Shown in pieces: positions 31,798-40,276 of a stretch of 64,000 bases of DNA (positions within the stretch are counted from its first letter, which is position 1; every line of letters starts with the position of its first letter). Made by a program: the position numbers and the translations under genes. The notes beneath the pieces are model-generated. The model saw nothing but the letters and a program-made list of their open reading frames with translations, searched no databases and had not been told where the DNA came from. The DNA comes from Raineyella sp. LH-20 (GTDB taxonomy: Bacteria > Actinomycetota > Actinomycetes > Propionibacteriales > Propionibacteriaceae): NCBI RefSeq assembly GCF_033110965.1, contig NZ_CP137003.1, forward strand, positions 2,294,001-2,358,000. Reading direction: 5' to 3'.

Positions 31798-32423
31798 GCT
31801 GGACACGCGACGGGATGGCCGGCCGCGCCTCCCAGGAGTTGGCCGACGGCGACTACGTCAACCTCGGCATCGGGCTGCCCACCCTGGTGCCCGGCCATCT
31901 GCCGGACGGGGTGCACATCGTGCTCCAGTCGGAGAACGGCATCCTCGGCCTGGGGCCCAGCCCGTACCCGGGGGAGGAGGACCCTGACCTGATCAACGCC
32001 GGCAAGGAGACGGTGACCACGGTCACCGGGGCGAGCTTTTTCGACTCGGCGATGAGCTTCGGGATGATCCGTTCGGGCCGGATCGACGTCGCGATCCTCG
32101 GCGCCATGCAGGTCAGCGAGCGCGGCGACCTGAGCAACTGGGTGGTCCCCGGGAAGCGGGTCAAGGGGATGGGCGGGGCGATGGACCTGGTGCACGGCGC
32201 CCGCCGGGTGATCGTGCTGATGGAGCACCTGACCAAGGACGGCGCGCCGAAGCTGCTGCGCGAGAACACCCTGCCGGTGACCGGGCGCAGGGTGGTCCGC
32301 CGGATCATCACCGACCTCGCGGTGCTCGACGTCACGCCGGAGGGCCTGCGTCTGGTCGATCTCGCCCCGGGCGTCGATCTCGCCCGGGTCGTCGCCGCCA
32401 CCGAGGCGCCGGTGCTGGTCTGA
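31794..32423 (+). CDS. scoB: 3-oxoacid CoA-transferase, subunit B
   Basis: Partner of subunit A. The 209-aa product has [11 protein letters not shown] and the catalytic Glu47 in QSENGILG, which forms the glutamyl-CoA intermediate, and the [11 protein letters not shown] block. ATG 31794 overlaps the subunit A stop. It ends 18 bp before the stop of the convergent HelD-type gene, and is the last gene of the ketone-carboxylase operon. Confidence 0.93.
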   Translation: MSWTRDGMAGRASQELADGDYVNLGIGLPTLVPGHLPDGVHIVLQSENGILGLGPSPYPGEEDPDLINAGKETVTTVTGASFFDSAMSFGMIRSGRIDVAILGAMQVSERGDLSNWVVPGKRVKGMGGAMDLVHGARRVIVLMEHLTKDGAPKLLRENTLPVTGRRVVRRIITDLAVLDVTPEGLRLVDLAPGVDLARVVAATEAPVLV

Positions 32424-32441
32424 GCCAGGGGCCCGGTCGGC

Positions 32442-34694
32442 TCAGCGCGTCGCGCTCTCCAGCGCGGCGCGCCACGGGCCGGGCTCCAGCGGCGCCCCGT
32501 TCGGCACCAGGTCGAGCGTCATCAGCCGCTGCGTCGGGCGGGTGAGGGCGACGTAGAGGATCCGCGTCCCGCCGATGTGCTCGGCAATGATCTCGTCGGG
32601 GGCGATCACGATCACCGCGTCGTACTCCAGGCCCTTGGCCTGCAGGGTGTTGACCACCGCGATCCGGGCACCGAGGGACTCGTCCAAGCCCTGTCCGACC
32701 AGTTCCTCGATGTCGTACAACCGCGACGGCGGGGTGATCACGCCGATCGTCCCCTCGACCTGCCCGCCGAGGTCGGTGAGCGCCTGCTCCAGGGTCTCGG
32801 CCAGCTCGCCGCGGTGGATCGTCCGCAGGTCGGGGTCGACACCCGTGGAGCGTACGGCCCGCGGCAGGTCCGCATCGGGGACGTCGCGGGTGACCACCCG
32901 GGCAGCCAGGTCGAAGACCTCCGCAGGGGAGCGGTAGTTGGTGCTCATCCGGAACGTCCGCCGCTGCCCGAGCCCGACCAGCGCCTCGATCTCGGCGTCC
33001 AGCTCGTGGCGATCCGGCCAGGAGCTCTGCGCCGGATCACCGACGATGGTCCAGGACGCCTGCGCCCCGCGGCGCCGCAGCATCCGCCACTGCATCGGGG
33101 TGATGTCCTGCGCTTCGTCGACCAGCACATGGGCGTACGTCGTGAAGCGGTCCGCGTACGGGTCGTCGGAGCGCTGGCGGGTGAGCCGGTCGGAGACCGT
33201 CACGATCTCCTGCACGGTGGCGCCGGCGGAGAGGAACAGCGGCTCGTCGGGATCCTCGTCGAGCGGGGTGCCGAGCAGGGCGACCAGCTCGTCGAGCAGT
33301 GCCGCATCGGCGACCGACCAGTCCTCGTGGCCCTCCTCGCCGAGCTCGGCGAAGGACTCCAGCAGAGTCCGCTGCTCGGTGGCGTCGAGGATGCCGTCGG
33401 CCACCCGGGCGACCACCTCCGGGTAGGAGAGCCGGCGCAGCTCGCCGGTGGCGTGCTGGGTGGGCCACCAGGTGTTCAGCGCATCGACGAACGCCGGATG
33501 GTCGGTGACCAGGTCCGGAAACTCCTCACGGTCGATGGTGTGGTCGTCGGGCATCAGATCCCAGAGTGCGGCCACCATCGCGTCCCGGCCGGCCCGGCGG
33601 GCGTGGTTGGCCTTCGCCTGGCGGATCGTCTGGCGGCGCAGGCCGAGCAGCGCCCGGCCGGTCAGCCGCAGCGCGTTGCCCTTGACAGTGAGCAGCAGGT
33701 CGCGGTCGAGCTTCGGCTGGTGGCCGGTGCGACCGATCACCTTGACCGTGGCAGGCACCTGGACCAGCCGGGTGAGCACATCGACCATCCGCACCGATCC
33801 CTTGATCGCTGCGGCGGCGGAGGCGTCCGTACGGTGCGACGCGATCGGCAGCACGTCGGAGGGGATGTTGCCCACCGACCGCAGCGTCACCGCGTCCTCG
33901 CCCAGTGACGGCAGCACCCGCTCGATGTAGGTCATGAACACGTCGGAGGGGCCGACGACCAGCACCCCGCCCTGCTCGAACCGGCGACGGTGGGTGTAGA
34001 GGAGATACGCCGCGCGGTGCAGCGCCACCACGGTCTTGCCGGTGCCGGGGCCTCCGGCGATGATCGTCACGCCCTGGTGCGGTGCCCGGATCGCCTGGTC
34101 CTGCTCGGCCTGGATGGTGGCGACGATGTCGCGCATCTGGTGGCCTCGGGCCCGGGTCAGGGCGGCCAGTAGGGCCCCTTCGCCGATCACCGGCAGGTCC
34201 GCCCGGGCCGACGACCCGTCGAGCAGGTCGTCCTCGATGCCGATCACCCGGTCGTCGCGGCAGCGCAGCACACGGCGACGGATCACGTCCATCGGATCGG
34301 CGGCGGTCGCCCGGTAGAACGGCTCGGCGGCGCGGGCGCGCCAGTCGATCACCAGCGGTTCGTAGTCGTCGTCGTGGACCCCGATGCGGCCGATGTAGTC
34401 GGTGTCGCCGTTGGTGAGGTCCAGCCGGCCGAAGACCAGGCCGTCGTGCTCGGTCTCCAGGACCGCCAGCCGCCGGGCCGCCTGGTAGGCGAAGACGTCC
34501 CGTTCGTAGACACTGGTCGCGTCCTCCTCGCGGAGGTAGTCGCCACGGTCGCTGGTGTAGTGCGATGCCCCCGCCTCGGCGGCTCGCTGCGCATCCTGGG
34601 TGGCGATGGCCAGGCGTTCGTAGACCTTGTCCACGTGGGCCTGTTCGACGGCGAGCTCGCGGGCCAGGTCCGACGAGATGTCATGAGAAGTCAA
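32442..34694 (-). CDS. HelD/HelR-type UvrD-family ATPase (RNA polymerase recycling factor)
   Basis: A 750-aa superfamily 1 helicase-like motor. HelD proteins pull stalled RNA polymerase off DNA, and some actinobacterial members (HelR) protect it from rifamycins. Seen here: N-terminal coiled coil (about 5-45, the secondary-channel arm in HelD), Walker A GGPGTGKT at 214-221, Walker B LVDEAQD, GDPAQSSW, NYRSPAEVF, QAKGLEYDAV and YVALTRPTQRL. The start is TTG 34694, preceded by AAGGA with 9-nt spacing; the nearby ATG at 34684 is out of frame. No rifamycin-associated element was recognised upstream. Confidence 0.88.
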   Translation of the reverse strand: MTSHDISSDLARELAVEQAHVDKVYERLAIATQDAQRAAEAGASHYTSDRGDYLREEDATSVYERDVFAYQAARRLAVLETEHDGLVFGRLDLTNGDTDYIGRIGVHDDDYEPLVIDWRARAAEPFYRATAADPMDVIRRRVLRCRDDRVIGIEDDLLDGSSARADLPVIGEGALLAALTRARGHQMRDIVATIQAEQDQAIRAPHQGVTIIAGGPGTGKTVVALHRAAYLLYTHRRRFEQGGVLVVGPSDVFMTYIERVLPSLGEDAVTLRSVGNIPSDVLPIASHRTDASAAAAIKGSVRMVDVLTRLVQVPATVKVIGRTGHQPKLDRDLLLTVKGNALRLTGRALLGLRRQTIRQAKANHARRAGRDAMVAALWDLMPDDHTIDREEFPDLVTDHPAFVDALNTWWPTQHATGELRRLSYPEVVARVADGILDATEQRTLLESFAELGEEGHEDWSVADAALLDELVALLGTPLDEDPDEPLFLSAGATVQEIVTVSDRLTRQRSDDPYADRFTTYAHVLVDEAQDITPMQWRMLRRRGAQASWTIVGDPAQSSWPDRHELDAEIEALVGLGQRRTFRMSTNYRSPAEVFDLAARVVTRDVPDADLPRAVRSTGVDPDLRTIHRGELAETLEQALTDLGGQVEGTIGVITPPSRLYDIEELVGQGLDESLGARIAVVNTLQAKGLEYDAVIVIAPDEIIAEHIGGTRILYVALTRPTQRLMTLDLVPNGAPLEPGPWRAALESATR

Positions 34695-34726
34695 GTGCGT
34701 TTCGTCCTTACCGGGAGTGACTCTGA

Positions 34727-34744
34727 AGTCTAGCCCGACGGGCT
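34727..34744 (-). promoter_or_regulatory. Candidate -10 box and adjoining inverted repeat upstream of the HelD-type gene
   Basis: TAGACT on the minus strand at 34727-34732. Directly upstream of it AGCCC (34732-34736) pairs with GGGCT (34740-34744) around GAC. The implied leader is about 26-27 nt and contains the AAGGA site for the TTG start. Confidence 0.35.
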
Positions 34745-34773
34745 GACGCCACGTCGCCGCGGTCCGCCCCAGA

Positions 34774-36159
34774 TCACTGGTCCTTGTTCGAGGGGTGGGT
34801 GTCCTGGCCGGTGAGGTCGAAGTGGGCGTCGTACGTGGCGAGGGCCGCAGACATCAGGACGCCGGCCAGGTCGTCGCCACCGCGCCCCCAGGGCCCGGCC
34901 GAGTACAGCCGCTCGCCGAGCCGGACGGGCAGCCGACGCAGCCAGGAGTCCGCCCCGTTCCAGCCGGGACCGGCCGCCGGGTCGGCCGTGGCGGCCCCCC
35001 AGTCGTGGACGAGCGTACGGTCCGCGGTGGCCCAGCTGACCTGCCGTGCAGTGTGGTCGACGGTTTCGGCGACGCCGTCGGTGATCGGGGCGTCGGCCGG
35101 TCCGGTGGCCGGGCCCTCCGGTCCGCCGGCGGGCGAGGCGGTGTACGTACGCCGGGGTCGCAGCACCGGGGTGAGGGTCCGCACCTGTCGGGCGGCGCGG
35201 GTGCGCAGGCCGTACGTCGCCGTCGGGTCGTGCAGGCCCTCGGTGAGCACCACCGCGTCGGGGCGTACGTCGGCCGGCAGCAGTTCGCCGACCGGGACAC
35301 CGTCCGACCCGTCGACGGGGCCGGCCAGCAGCATGCGCCCGTCGGGGTGCCGGGTCGATCCGTCGAACCGCACCTGCTGATCGTGCCTGACCACCTCGAC
35401 ACCCCGGGCGGCCAACCGGGCCTCCAACAGGTCGAGCAGCCGTTCGCTGCCGGCGGGCCGTCCCTCGGTGTCGACGACCGTCCAGCGGCCGAACGTACGC
35501 TCCACGTTCAGCCGGCTCGCGACGAAGGCGGGCGTCCGGGCCGGGTCATGGCCCTGTCGCCAAGCGCTCGCCTCGACCAGGGCGCGCAGATGGGGGTGGG
35601 GCTGGGTGGCGGCCAGATCGGCCACCGTACGCCCCCACATCAGCGTCTGCCGGTGCGGACGGAGCTGGCGCCCGGACACCAGGGAGGTTTCCAGTCCGAG
35701 GGTGCGGACCCGGTGCCAGACCGGCTCCAACGAGTCGACCAGGTCGCGCCAGGCCTCGGCGACCGGCTCTCCGTAGACGGCGACCATGCGATGGAACTGT
35801 TCCCCGCGGTCCCCGCCCAGGATGAGTTCCTCGCCGCCGGCGAAGACGTGCCGGGTCGGCGGCGCCGGCACCAGGTCGAGCCCGGCGCGGGCGAGCTCGG
35901 CCGGCAGGATCCGGCCGGACTTCTTGAACAGGTCGCGCCACGGCGCAGGGAGGGTGAGCACCTCCGGCAGGCGGCCGGGGCCGTCGGGTCGATCGGGACG
36001 CCAGTCGGCGCCCAGCCGTTCGGTCCGGTGGAGCAGCGTCACCCGGTGGCCGCGCTTGGCCAGCCGGGCCGCCGCGGCCATCCCCGCCAGCCCGCCGCCG
36101 ACGATCACGACGGACCGTCGCGGTGCGGGGTCCCTGGGGACGGCCGGGGGCCGGGTCAC
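34774..36159 (-). CDS. FAD-dependent amine-oxidase/phytoene-desaturase-like oxidoreductase
   Basis: A 461-aa flavoprotein of unknown substrate. The N-terminal Rossmann motif is clear (VVIVGGGLAGMAAAARLAKRGH with GGGLAG at 21-26) followed by a Thr-Leu-Leu-His-Arg strand end. The C-terminal RLYSAGPWGRGGDDLAGVLMSAALA is a typical FAD-binding end of the NAD(P)-binding-8 group. No carotenoid genes are adjacent. GTG 36159 overlaps the stop of the preceding SGNH-like gene as GTGA, so translation is coupled to it. Confidence 0.75.
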   Translation of the reverse strand: MTRPPAVPRDPAPRRSVVIVGGGLAGMAAAARLAKRGHRVTLLHRTERLGADWRPDRPDGPGRLPEVLTLPAPWRDLFKKSGRILPAELARAGLDLVPAPPTRHVFAGGEELILGGDRGEQFHRMVAVYGEPVAEAWRDLVDSLEPVWHRVRTLGLETSLVSGRQLRPHRQTLMWGRTVADLAATQPHPHLRALVEASAWRQGHDPARTPAFVASRLNVERTFGRWTVVDTEGRPAGSERLLDLLEARLAARGVEVVRHDQQVRFDGSTRHPDGRMLLAGPVDGSDGVPVGELLPADVRPDAVVLTEGLHDPTATYGLRTRAARQVRTLTPVLRPRRTYTASPAGGPEGPATGPADAPITDGVAETVDHTARQVSWATADRTLVHDWGAATADPAAGPGWNGADSWLRRLPVRLGERLYSAGPWGRGGDDLAGVLMSAALATYDAHFDLTGQDTHPSNKDQ

Positions 36160-37025
36160 TTCAGGGCCGCAGCGACCGTGGCCACCCACAGCTCGGCCCC
36201 CTGTGGGGTCGGTCGGGCGCCGATCACCAGCTCGGGGAGCGGGACGGTGGACTGGGCGAAGGCCGTGTGGACGTCGACGGCGGGCAGACCCAGCCGGTCC
36301 GCGGTGCGGGCGAGGTTCCTCATCCGGGTGTCCTGCAGGCTGGTGGTGGCGGTCTCCGGGTTCTGCAGCATCACCAGCCCCAGTGGGGTCTGCTGAGCCG
36401 TGACGGCCTGCCACAGTGCGGTGACATCGGCATCGAAGGTCGCCGGGTCGTCCTGGTGGCCGAGGTTGAGGATGACGATGTCGGTGGGCTGTGGGTAGAG
36501 GCTCGCGAGGTCAGTGGTGTCCTTCGGAGCGGTCGCGCTCAGGTAGGAGGCGTTCCAGACGTCGACGGTCGGCCCGTTGGCCGCCAGGGTGCGTGGTGCG
36601 GCGTAGCCGGTGCCCCGGCTGTACTCGTGGTAGACGACCGTGTGATCGGCGCCGAGGGTGTCCCGGGCCCACAGGAACACCCAGCCGTTGTCGCCGGCGG
36701 ACGAGTCGTCGCCGAGCACGGTGATCGACAGTGGCTGGCCGTCACCGAGGCGGGCCTTGACCCTGCCGATGCCCTGGCCGAGAGCGCCTGCACCGGTGAC
36801 GCCGCCGGGCGTCGGCGTGGCCGTTGGCGAGGAGTCCGGGGTGGTCGGTGCGGTGGCGGTCGCCGCAGTGGAGGGGGGTGTGTCGGGGTCCGGCTCCGCC
36901 GAAACGGCGCCGCCGATCGTCCCACCGGTCGCGAGCGCGGTAGCGGCCACGACGACGGCGATGACGACGGCGACGACGACGATTCCGCTGATGGCGGTGT
37001 TCCTGACGTTGTCCCCGGGGTGCAT
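36156..37025 (-). CDS. Membrane-anchored SGNH-hydrolase-like protein with degenerate active site
   Basis: A 289-aa protein with one N-terminal membrane segment (about 11-33), a Thr/Pro/Ala-rich linker (40-80) and an SGNH/GDSL-like domain. Block I is GDDSSAGDN (105-113) and block III is LGHQDD in place of the usual GxND. The catalytic DxxH near the C-terminus is replaced by ARPTPQGAELW, so His is absent where expected. It may be inactive or use another base. ATG 37025 is preferred over an in-frame ATG at 37043 because TACGAT ends 7 nt upstream (leaderless). Confidence 0.65.
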   Translation of the reverse strand: MHPGDNVRNTAISGIVVVAVVIAVVVAATALATGGTIGGAVSAEPDPDTPPSTAATATAPTTPDSSPTATPTPGGVTGAGALGQGIGRVKARLGDGQPLSITVLGDDSSAGDNGWVFLWARDTLGADHTVVYHEYSRGTGYAAPRTLAANGPTVDVWNASYLSATAPKDTTDLASLYPQPTDIVILNLGHQDDPATFDADVTALWQAVTAQQTPLGLVMLQNPETATTSLQDTRMRNLARTADRLGLPAVDVHTAFAQSTVPLPELVIGARPTPQGAELWVATVAAALK

Positions 37026-37032
37026 GGCCCCG

Positions 37033-37038
37033 ATCGTA
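37033..37038 (-). promoter_or_regulatory. -10 box of a leaderless promoter for the SGNH-like gene
   Basis: TACGAT on the minus strand, 7 nt before ATG 37025. Confidence 0.45.
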
Positions 37039-37118
37039 CCCATCTGGTCCGACAGTGGTCCGGACCATGAGCAGCCGTCGGGCGGAGTGTCTGACCGGAC
37101 CCGTACGCTCCTTCTCGA

Positions 37119-37140
37119 TCGAACAATTGTTCGATAAAAT
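37119..37140 (+). promoter_or_regulatory. LexA (SOS) box joined to a -10 element
   Basis: TCGAACAATTGTTCGA (37119-37134) is a perfect 16-bp palindrome and an exact match to the Gram-positive/actinobacterial LexA consensus core. TAAAAT follows at 37135-37140, so bound LexA would cover the promoter spacer. Transcription would start near 37147 and read into the DUF6504 gene. Confidence 0.88.
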
Positions 37141-37196
37141 GGGTTGAGGTGGTCCGTCGGGCGGTCGGACCGAGCCTGATGCGAGGGGAGTCGACG

Positions 37197-37505
37197 ATGA
37201 GGAAGTACGACGAGCCGATCGAGGCGTGTTTCGGTGCGGGCAGTTTCTCCACGCTGGAGGTGGAGCTTCCCGGACTTCCGGCGGAGTTCCGCTGGCGGAG
37301 TCACACCTGGCGGATCCGGGAGGTCGAGGGGCACTGGGCGCTCGCCGATCCCTGGCAGGAGTGGGGCCGGGTGGGGGTGTTGGCCGAGCACTGTGACGTC
37401 TGGCAGGTCCGTGCCCGTGACCCCTGGCGGGAGCGGGAGGGCGTCTTCCAGATCTACCGCCACCACGCCAGTGGCCGGTGGTCCCTGCTCGCGGTGGTGG
37501 ACTGA
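37197..37505 (+). CDS. DUF6504-type small protein under LexA control
   Basis: A 102-aa protein without membrane segments, rich in Trp and Arg (RSHTWRIREVEGHWALADPW, YRHHASGRWSLLAVVD). It resembles DUF6504 proteins, which in Actinobacteria often accompany translesion polymerases or ImuB. ATG 37197 follows GAGGGGAG. The LexA box 63 bp upstream and the dinB gene 1 kb downstream support a DNA-damage role; the biochemical activity is unknown. Confidence 0.7.
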   Translation: MRKYDEPIEACFGAGSFSTLEVELPGLPAEFRWRSHTWRIREVEGHWALADPWQEWGRVGVLAEHCDVWQVRARDPWREREGVFQIYRHHASGRWSLLAVVD

Positions 37506-37580
37506 GATGCGGCGCCAACACCTCGCACCGGCGGGCGCGCGACGGCCCGGGGAGTCGGGGACGTCGACGGGCCGACTGGG

Positions 37581-37615
37581 TAGGCTCGGACCATCTGCAG
37601 CACCGATGCGGTGCT
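37581..37615 (+). promoter_or_regulatory. Candidate -10 box and leader hairpin of the methyltransferase gene
   Basis: TAGGCT (37581-37586) is followed by the perfect hairpin AGCACCG-ATG-CGGTGCT (37599-37615) in the presumed leader, about 20 nt before the ribosome binding site GAAGGA. Confidence 0.45.
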
Positions 37616-37636
37616 TCTCCCGACGAAGGACGCGCC

Positions 37637-38392
37637 ATGACCCGACCCGACCAGCCGATTGCGACACCTTCCCCCCTCGCAGTCGACAAGAAGCGTCGGT
37701 CCTTGGGCGGTCTGTTCACTCTCCGGGTGATCCTCGAACAGGCACACGTATGGCAAGGAGATCGGCCGGCAGAGGAGATCCGGGTGGTCGACCTCGGTGG
37801 CGGCGCCGGGGGCATGGGGGTGCCGCTCGCCCGCGAGGGGTACGACGTGACCGTGGTCGATCCGAGCCCCAACGCCCTGGCGTCCCTGCAGCGCAGAGCG
37901 GCGGAGGCCGGGCTGTCGGGTCGGCTCCGGGGGATCCAGGGGGATGCCGCCGATCTGGTCGACCTGATCGGCCCGGGGATCGCGGACCTGGTCACCTGTC
38001 ACGAGGTCCTCGACGTGGTCGAGGACAAGCCGGCAGCCATCCGGGCGATGGCGACGGTGCTGCGTCCCGGCGGGGCGGTCAGCCTGCTGGTGCGGCAGCG
38101 GTACTCCCGGGTGATGCACAAGGCGCTGGCCGGCAACTTCGCGGAGGCCCGGGCGGCACTGGCCGATCCCGCTCGACTCGACCAGGGGCGGACCCGTGCT
38201 CTGGTGGAGGAGGCGGGCTTCACCGTGGTCGAGACCCGGGGGATCGGTGCCGTGCTGGGGGCGGTCAACGAGGAGTTCCTCGATGTGCCGGGGGCGCGCT
38301 CCGAATTACTCGCTCTGGAGGACGAGATCAGTCGTACGCCGGACATGTGGTCGCTGGCGACCCAGTTGCACGTCCTCGCCTCTCTCGGCTGA
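37637..38392 (+). CDS. Class I SAM-dependent methyltransferase
   Basis: A 251-aa Rossmann-fold methyltransferase with motif I VVDLGGGAGGMGVPLAREG, the acidic strand end VVDPSP, and a post-II HEVLDVVED block. The substrate is unknown; the closest general type is the SmtA/UbiG-like group. ATG 37637 follows GAAGGA. It sits between the SOS-controlled DUF6504 gene and dinB, on the same strand. It may be read from its own TAGGCT promoter as well as from the LexA promoter. Confidence 0.82.
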   Translation: MTRPDQPIATPSPLAVDKKRRSLGGLFTLRVILEQAHVWQGDRPAEEIRVVDLGGGAGGMGVPLAREGYDVTVVDPSPNALASLQRRAAEAGLSGRLRGIQGDAADLVDLIGPGIADLVTCHEVLDVVEDKPAAIRAMATVLRPGGAVSLLVRQRYSRVMHKALAGNFAEARAALADPARLDQGRTRALVEEAGFTVVETRGIGAVLGAVNEEFLDVPGARSELLALEDEISRTPDMWSLATQLHVLASLG

Positions 38393-38480
38393 CCCGCTCA
38401 CCTGCGTCGGCCGGCTGGGCCGGCTCGGCCCGGGAGGGTCCGGGAAGTCCCCCGGTCCTGGGTGACCGGCGGGGGCCCCA

Positions 38481-39656
38481 GTGACCGGGCGGGTGATCGC
38501 CCATCTCGACCTGGACGCCTTCTACGCGTCGGTCGAGTTGCGGCGTCGTCCCGAGTTGCGCGGCCGGCCGGTCTTCGTCGGTGGCCAGCACCGCGGTGTG
38601 GTCCTGTCGGCCAGCTACGAGGCCCGCGCACGAGGGATCCGTTCGGCCATGCCATCGACGACGGCCCGGCGGCTGTGCCCCGAGGCGATCGCCATCCCGC
38701 CGGACATGGAGGCGTACGTCGAGGCTTCACGGGCCGTGTTCGCGATCCTGGACACCGTCACCGACCTGGTCGAGAGCGCCTCGGTCGACGAGGCCTACCT
38801 CGACCTGACCTGCACCCGGAGCCGCCTCGGTCGACCCGACCTGGTCGTCGCCGACCTGCGGGCGAGGATCCTCGCCGAGCAGCGACTGCCCTGTTCCGTC
38901 GGCCTGGCGCCCAATCCGTTCGTGGCGAAGATGGCCTCGGTCGCGGCCAAACCCGACGGGATGCTCGTCGTCCCCCCGGCCCGGGTCACCGATTTCCTGT
39001 GGCCCCTGCCGGTGGCGCGGATGTGGGGGGTGGGGGAGTCCACCGCCACCGGCCTGCACCGGCTCGGCCTGCGGACCATCGGTGATCTGGCACGGGCCTC
39101 GCCACAGACCGTGCAGCGGGCGTTCGGATCGCACCAGGGTGGCAAGCTCGTCGCACTCGCCAATGGCCGGGACCCGCGGCGGCTCGCCGATCGCCGACCC
39201 GAGGAGAGTGAACGCAGCGTCGGTGCCCAGGAGACCTTCCCCGTCGACGTGGACGACCCGGTGGTGGTCCACCGGGAGCTGCTGCGGCTGGCGGAGCGTA
39301 CGGCGTCCCGTTTGCGCCGGGCACGGCTGCTCGGCCGTACGGTCACCATCAGCCTGCGGTTCACGGACTTCACCGGCCTGACCCGGTCGATGACGCTGCC
39401 CGAGCCGACCGATCTGACCGACGAGATCCATCGCCGGGCGGTCGTGCTGTACGAGAGGGTCGGCCGGCCGCGGGCCCGGGTGCGCCAGGTCGGGATCCGG
39501 CTGACCGGGCTGCGGGCGGCTGCGACGGTGAGCCTGCAGACCGACCTGTTCGCCCCCGAGCACGGCTGGCGCGAGGCGACGGTCGCGATCGACCGTGCCA
39601 ACCTGCGATTCGGTCCGAAGACGGTGCAGCGGGCGTCGTTGACCCGCGCCTGGTGA
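38481..39656 (+). CDS. dinB: DNA polymerase IV (Y family)
   Basis: Translesion polymerase. The 391-aa product has the catalytic Asp10 in HLDLDAFYASVE and D103/E104 in SVDEAYLD, a steric-gate Tyr in DAFY, an HhH thumb (MWGVGESTATGLHRLG), a little-finger domain and a C-terminal beta-clamp motif QTDLF (353-357). GTG 38481 has only a weak G-rich binding site. It lies 88 bp after the methyltransferase gene. Probably damage-induced through the LexA box at 37119. Confidence 0.95.
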   Translation: MTGRVIAHLDLDAFYASVELRRRPELRGRPVFVGGQHRGVVLSASYEARARGIRSAMPSTTARRLCPEAIAIPPDMEAYVEASRAVFAILDTVTDLVESASVDEAYLDLTCTRSRLGRPDLVVADLRARILAEQRLPCSVGLAPNPFVAKMASVAAKPDGMLVVPPARVTDFLWPLPVARMWGVGESTATGLHRLGLRTIGDLARASPQTVQRAFGSHQGGKLVALANGRDPRRLADRRPEESERSVGAQETFPVDVDDPVVVHRELLRLAERTASRLRRARLLGRTVTISLRFTDFTGLTRSMTLPEPTDLTDEIHRRAVVLYERVGRPRARVRQVGIRLTGLRAAATVSLQTDLFAPEHGWREATVAIDRANLRFGPKTVQRASLTRAW

Positions 39657-39787
39657 CGGATCAGATCGAGGGGATGGGTGGGACCGACGCTGCGCCCGTG
39701 CGTGGAAGTCTTCCCCGGCCGTCATCGGCCGGACCGCTGGTGGTGCGGTGCGCCGCGCCGCAGCTAGGCTGGGGATCCGCGATGCCG

Positions 39788-39816
39788 TTCCGGTACGGCC
39801 TGGCGGGCACTAAACT
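39788..39816 (+). promoter_or_regulatory. Candidate promoter of the DUF3040 gene
   Basis: TTCCGG (39788-39793) and TAAACT (39811-39816) with a 17-bp spacer; the leader would be about 64 nt. A second TAGGCT lies about 40 bp further upstream. Confidence 0.35.
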
Positions 39817-39886
39817 GTAGTCAGAAGGCGCCGGGGGGCGGCGATCGCCGTTCCTTCGAGCACCCCTAGGACGGTCGGAGGTAGTG

Positions 39887-40276
39887 GTGGCCCTCTCAGA
39901 GCACGAGCAGCGGCTGCTCGAACAGATGGAAGCTGCCTTTGCTGCCGAGGATCCCAAACTCGCGGACACCCTCAGCGGCAACAGTGGGCGACGCGTCGAG
40001 ACCCGTATGGCCATCGGCGCAGGTCTTGCGTTCGTCGTCGGCGTCGTCCTGTTGCTGGTCGGGATCAGCGTGCCGAACCTCTGGTTGATCAGCGTCCTCG
40101 GTTTCCTGGTGATGCTCGCCGCCACGGTCGTCGGACTGAGCGCGTGGCAGAAGCAGGATGCGCTGTCCCAGCGCAAGAAGGGGCGCGCCAAGGTGCGGGT
40201 GAGCGCCGAGGACCGGCGCATCATGAACAAGTTCGAGGAGCGGTGGAACCGTCGCCAGGAGGGCAACGATCACTGA
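39887..40276 (+). CDS. DUF3040 family small membrane protein
   Basis: A 129-aa protein with the family N-terminus LSEHEQRLLEQMEAAFAAEDPKLA, two closely spaced membrane segments (about 42-62 and 65-85) and a basic C-terminal tail. Function is unknown; the gene is commonly found between dinB and the mra cluster in Actinobacteria, as here. GTG 39887 is chosen because GGAGG (39877-39881) is 5 nt upstream; the tandem GTG at 39884 is only 2 nt away. Confidence 0.85.
   Translation: MALSEHEQRLLEQMEAAFAAEDPKLADTLSGNSGRRVETRMAIGAGLAFVVGVVLLLVGISVPNLWLISVLGFLVMLAATVVGLSAWQKQDALSQRKKGRAKVRVSAEDRRIMNKFEERWNRRQEGNDH

Noticed and set aside
34695-34773. Rifamycin-associated element upstream of the HelD-type gene
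   Set aside because: No sequence resembling the known palindromic element was found, so rifamycin induction is not claimed.
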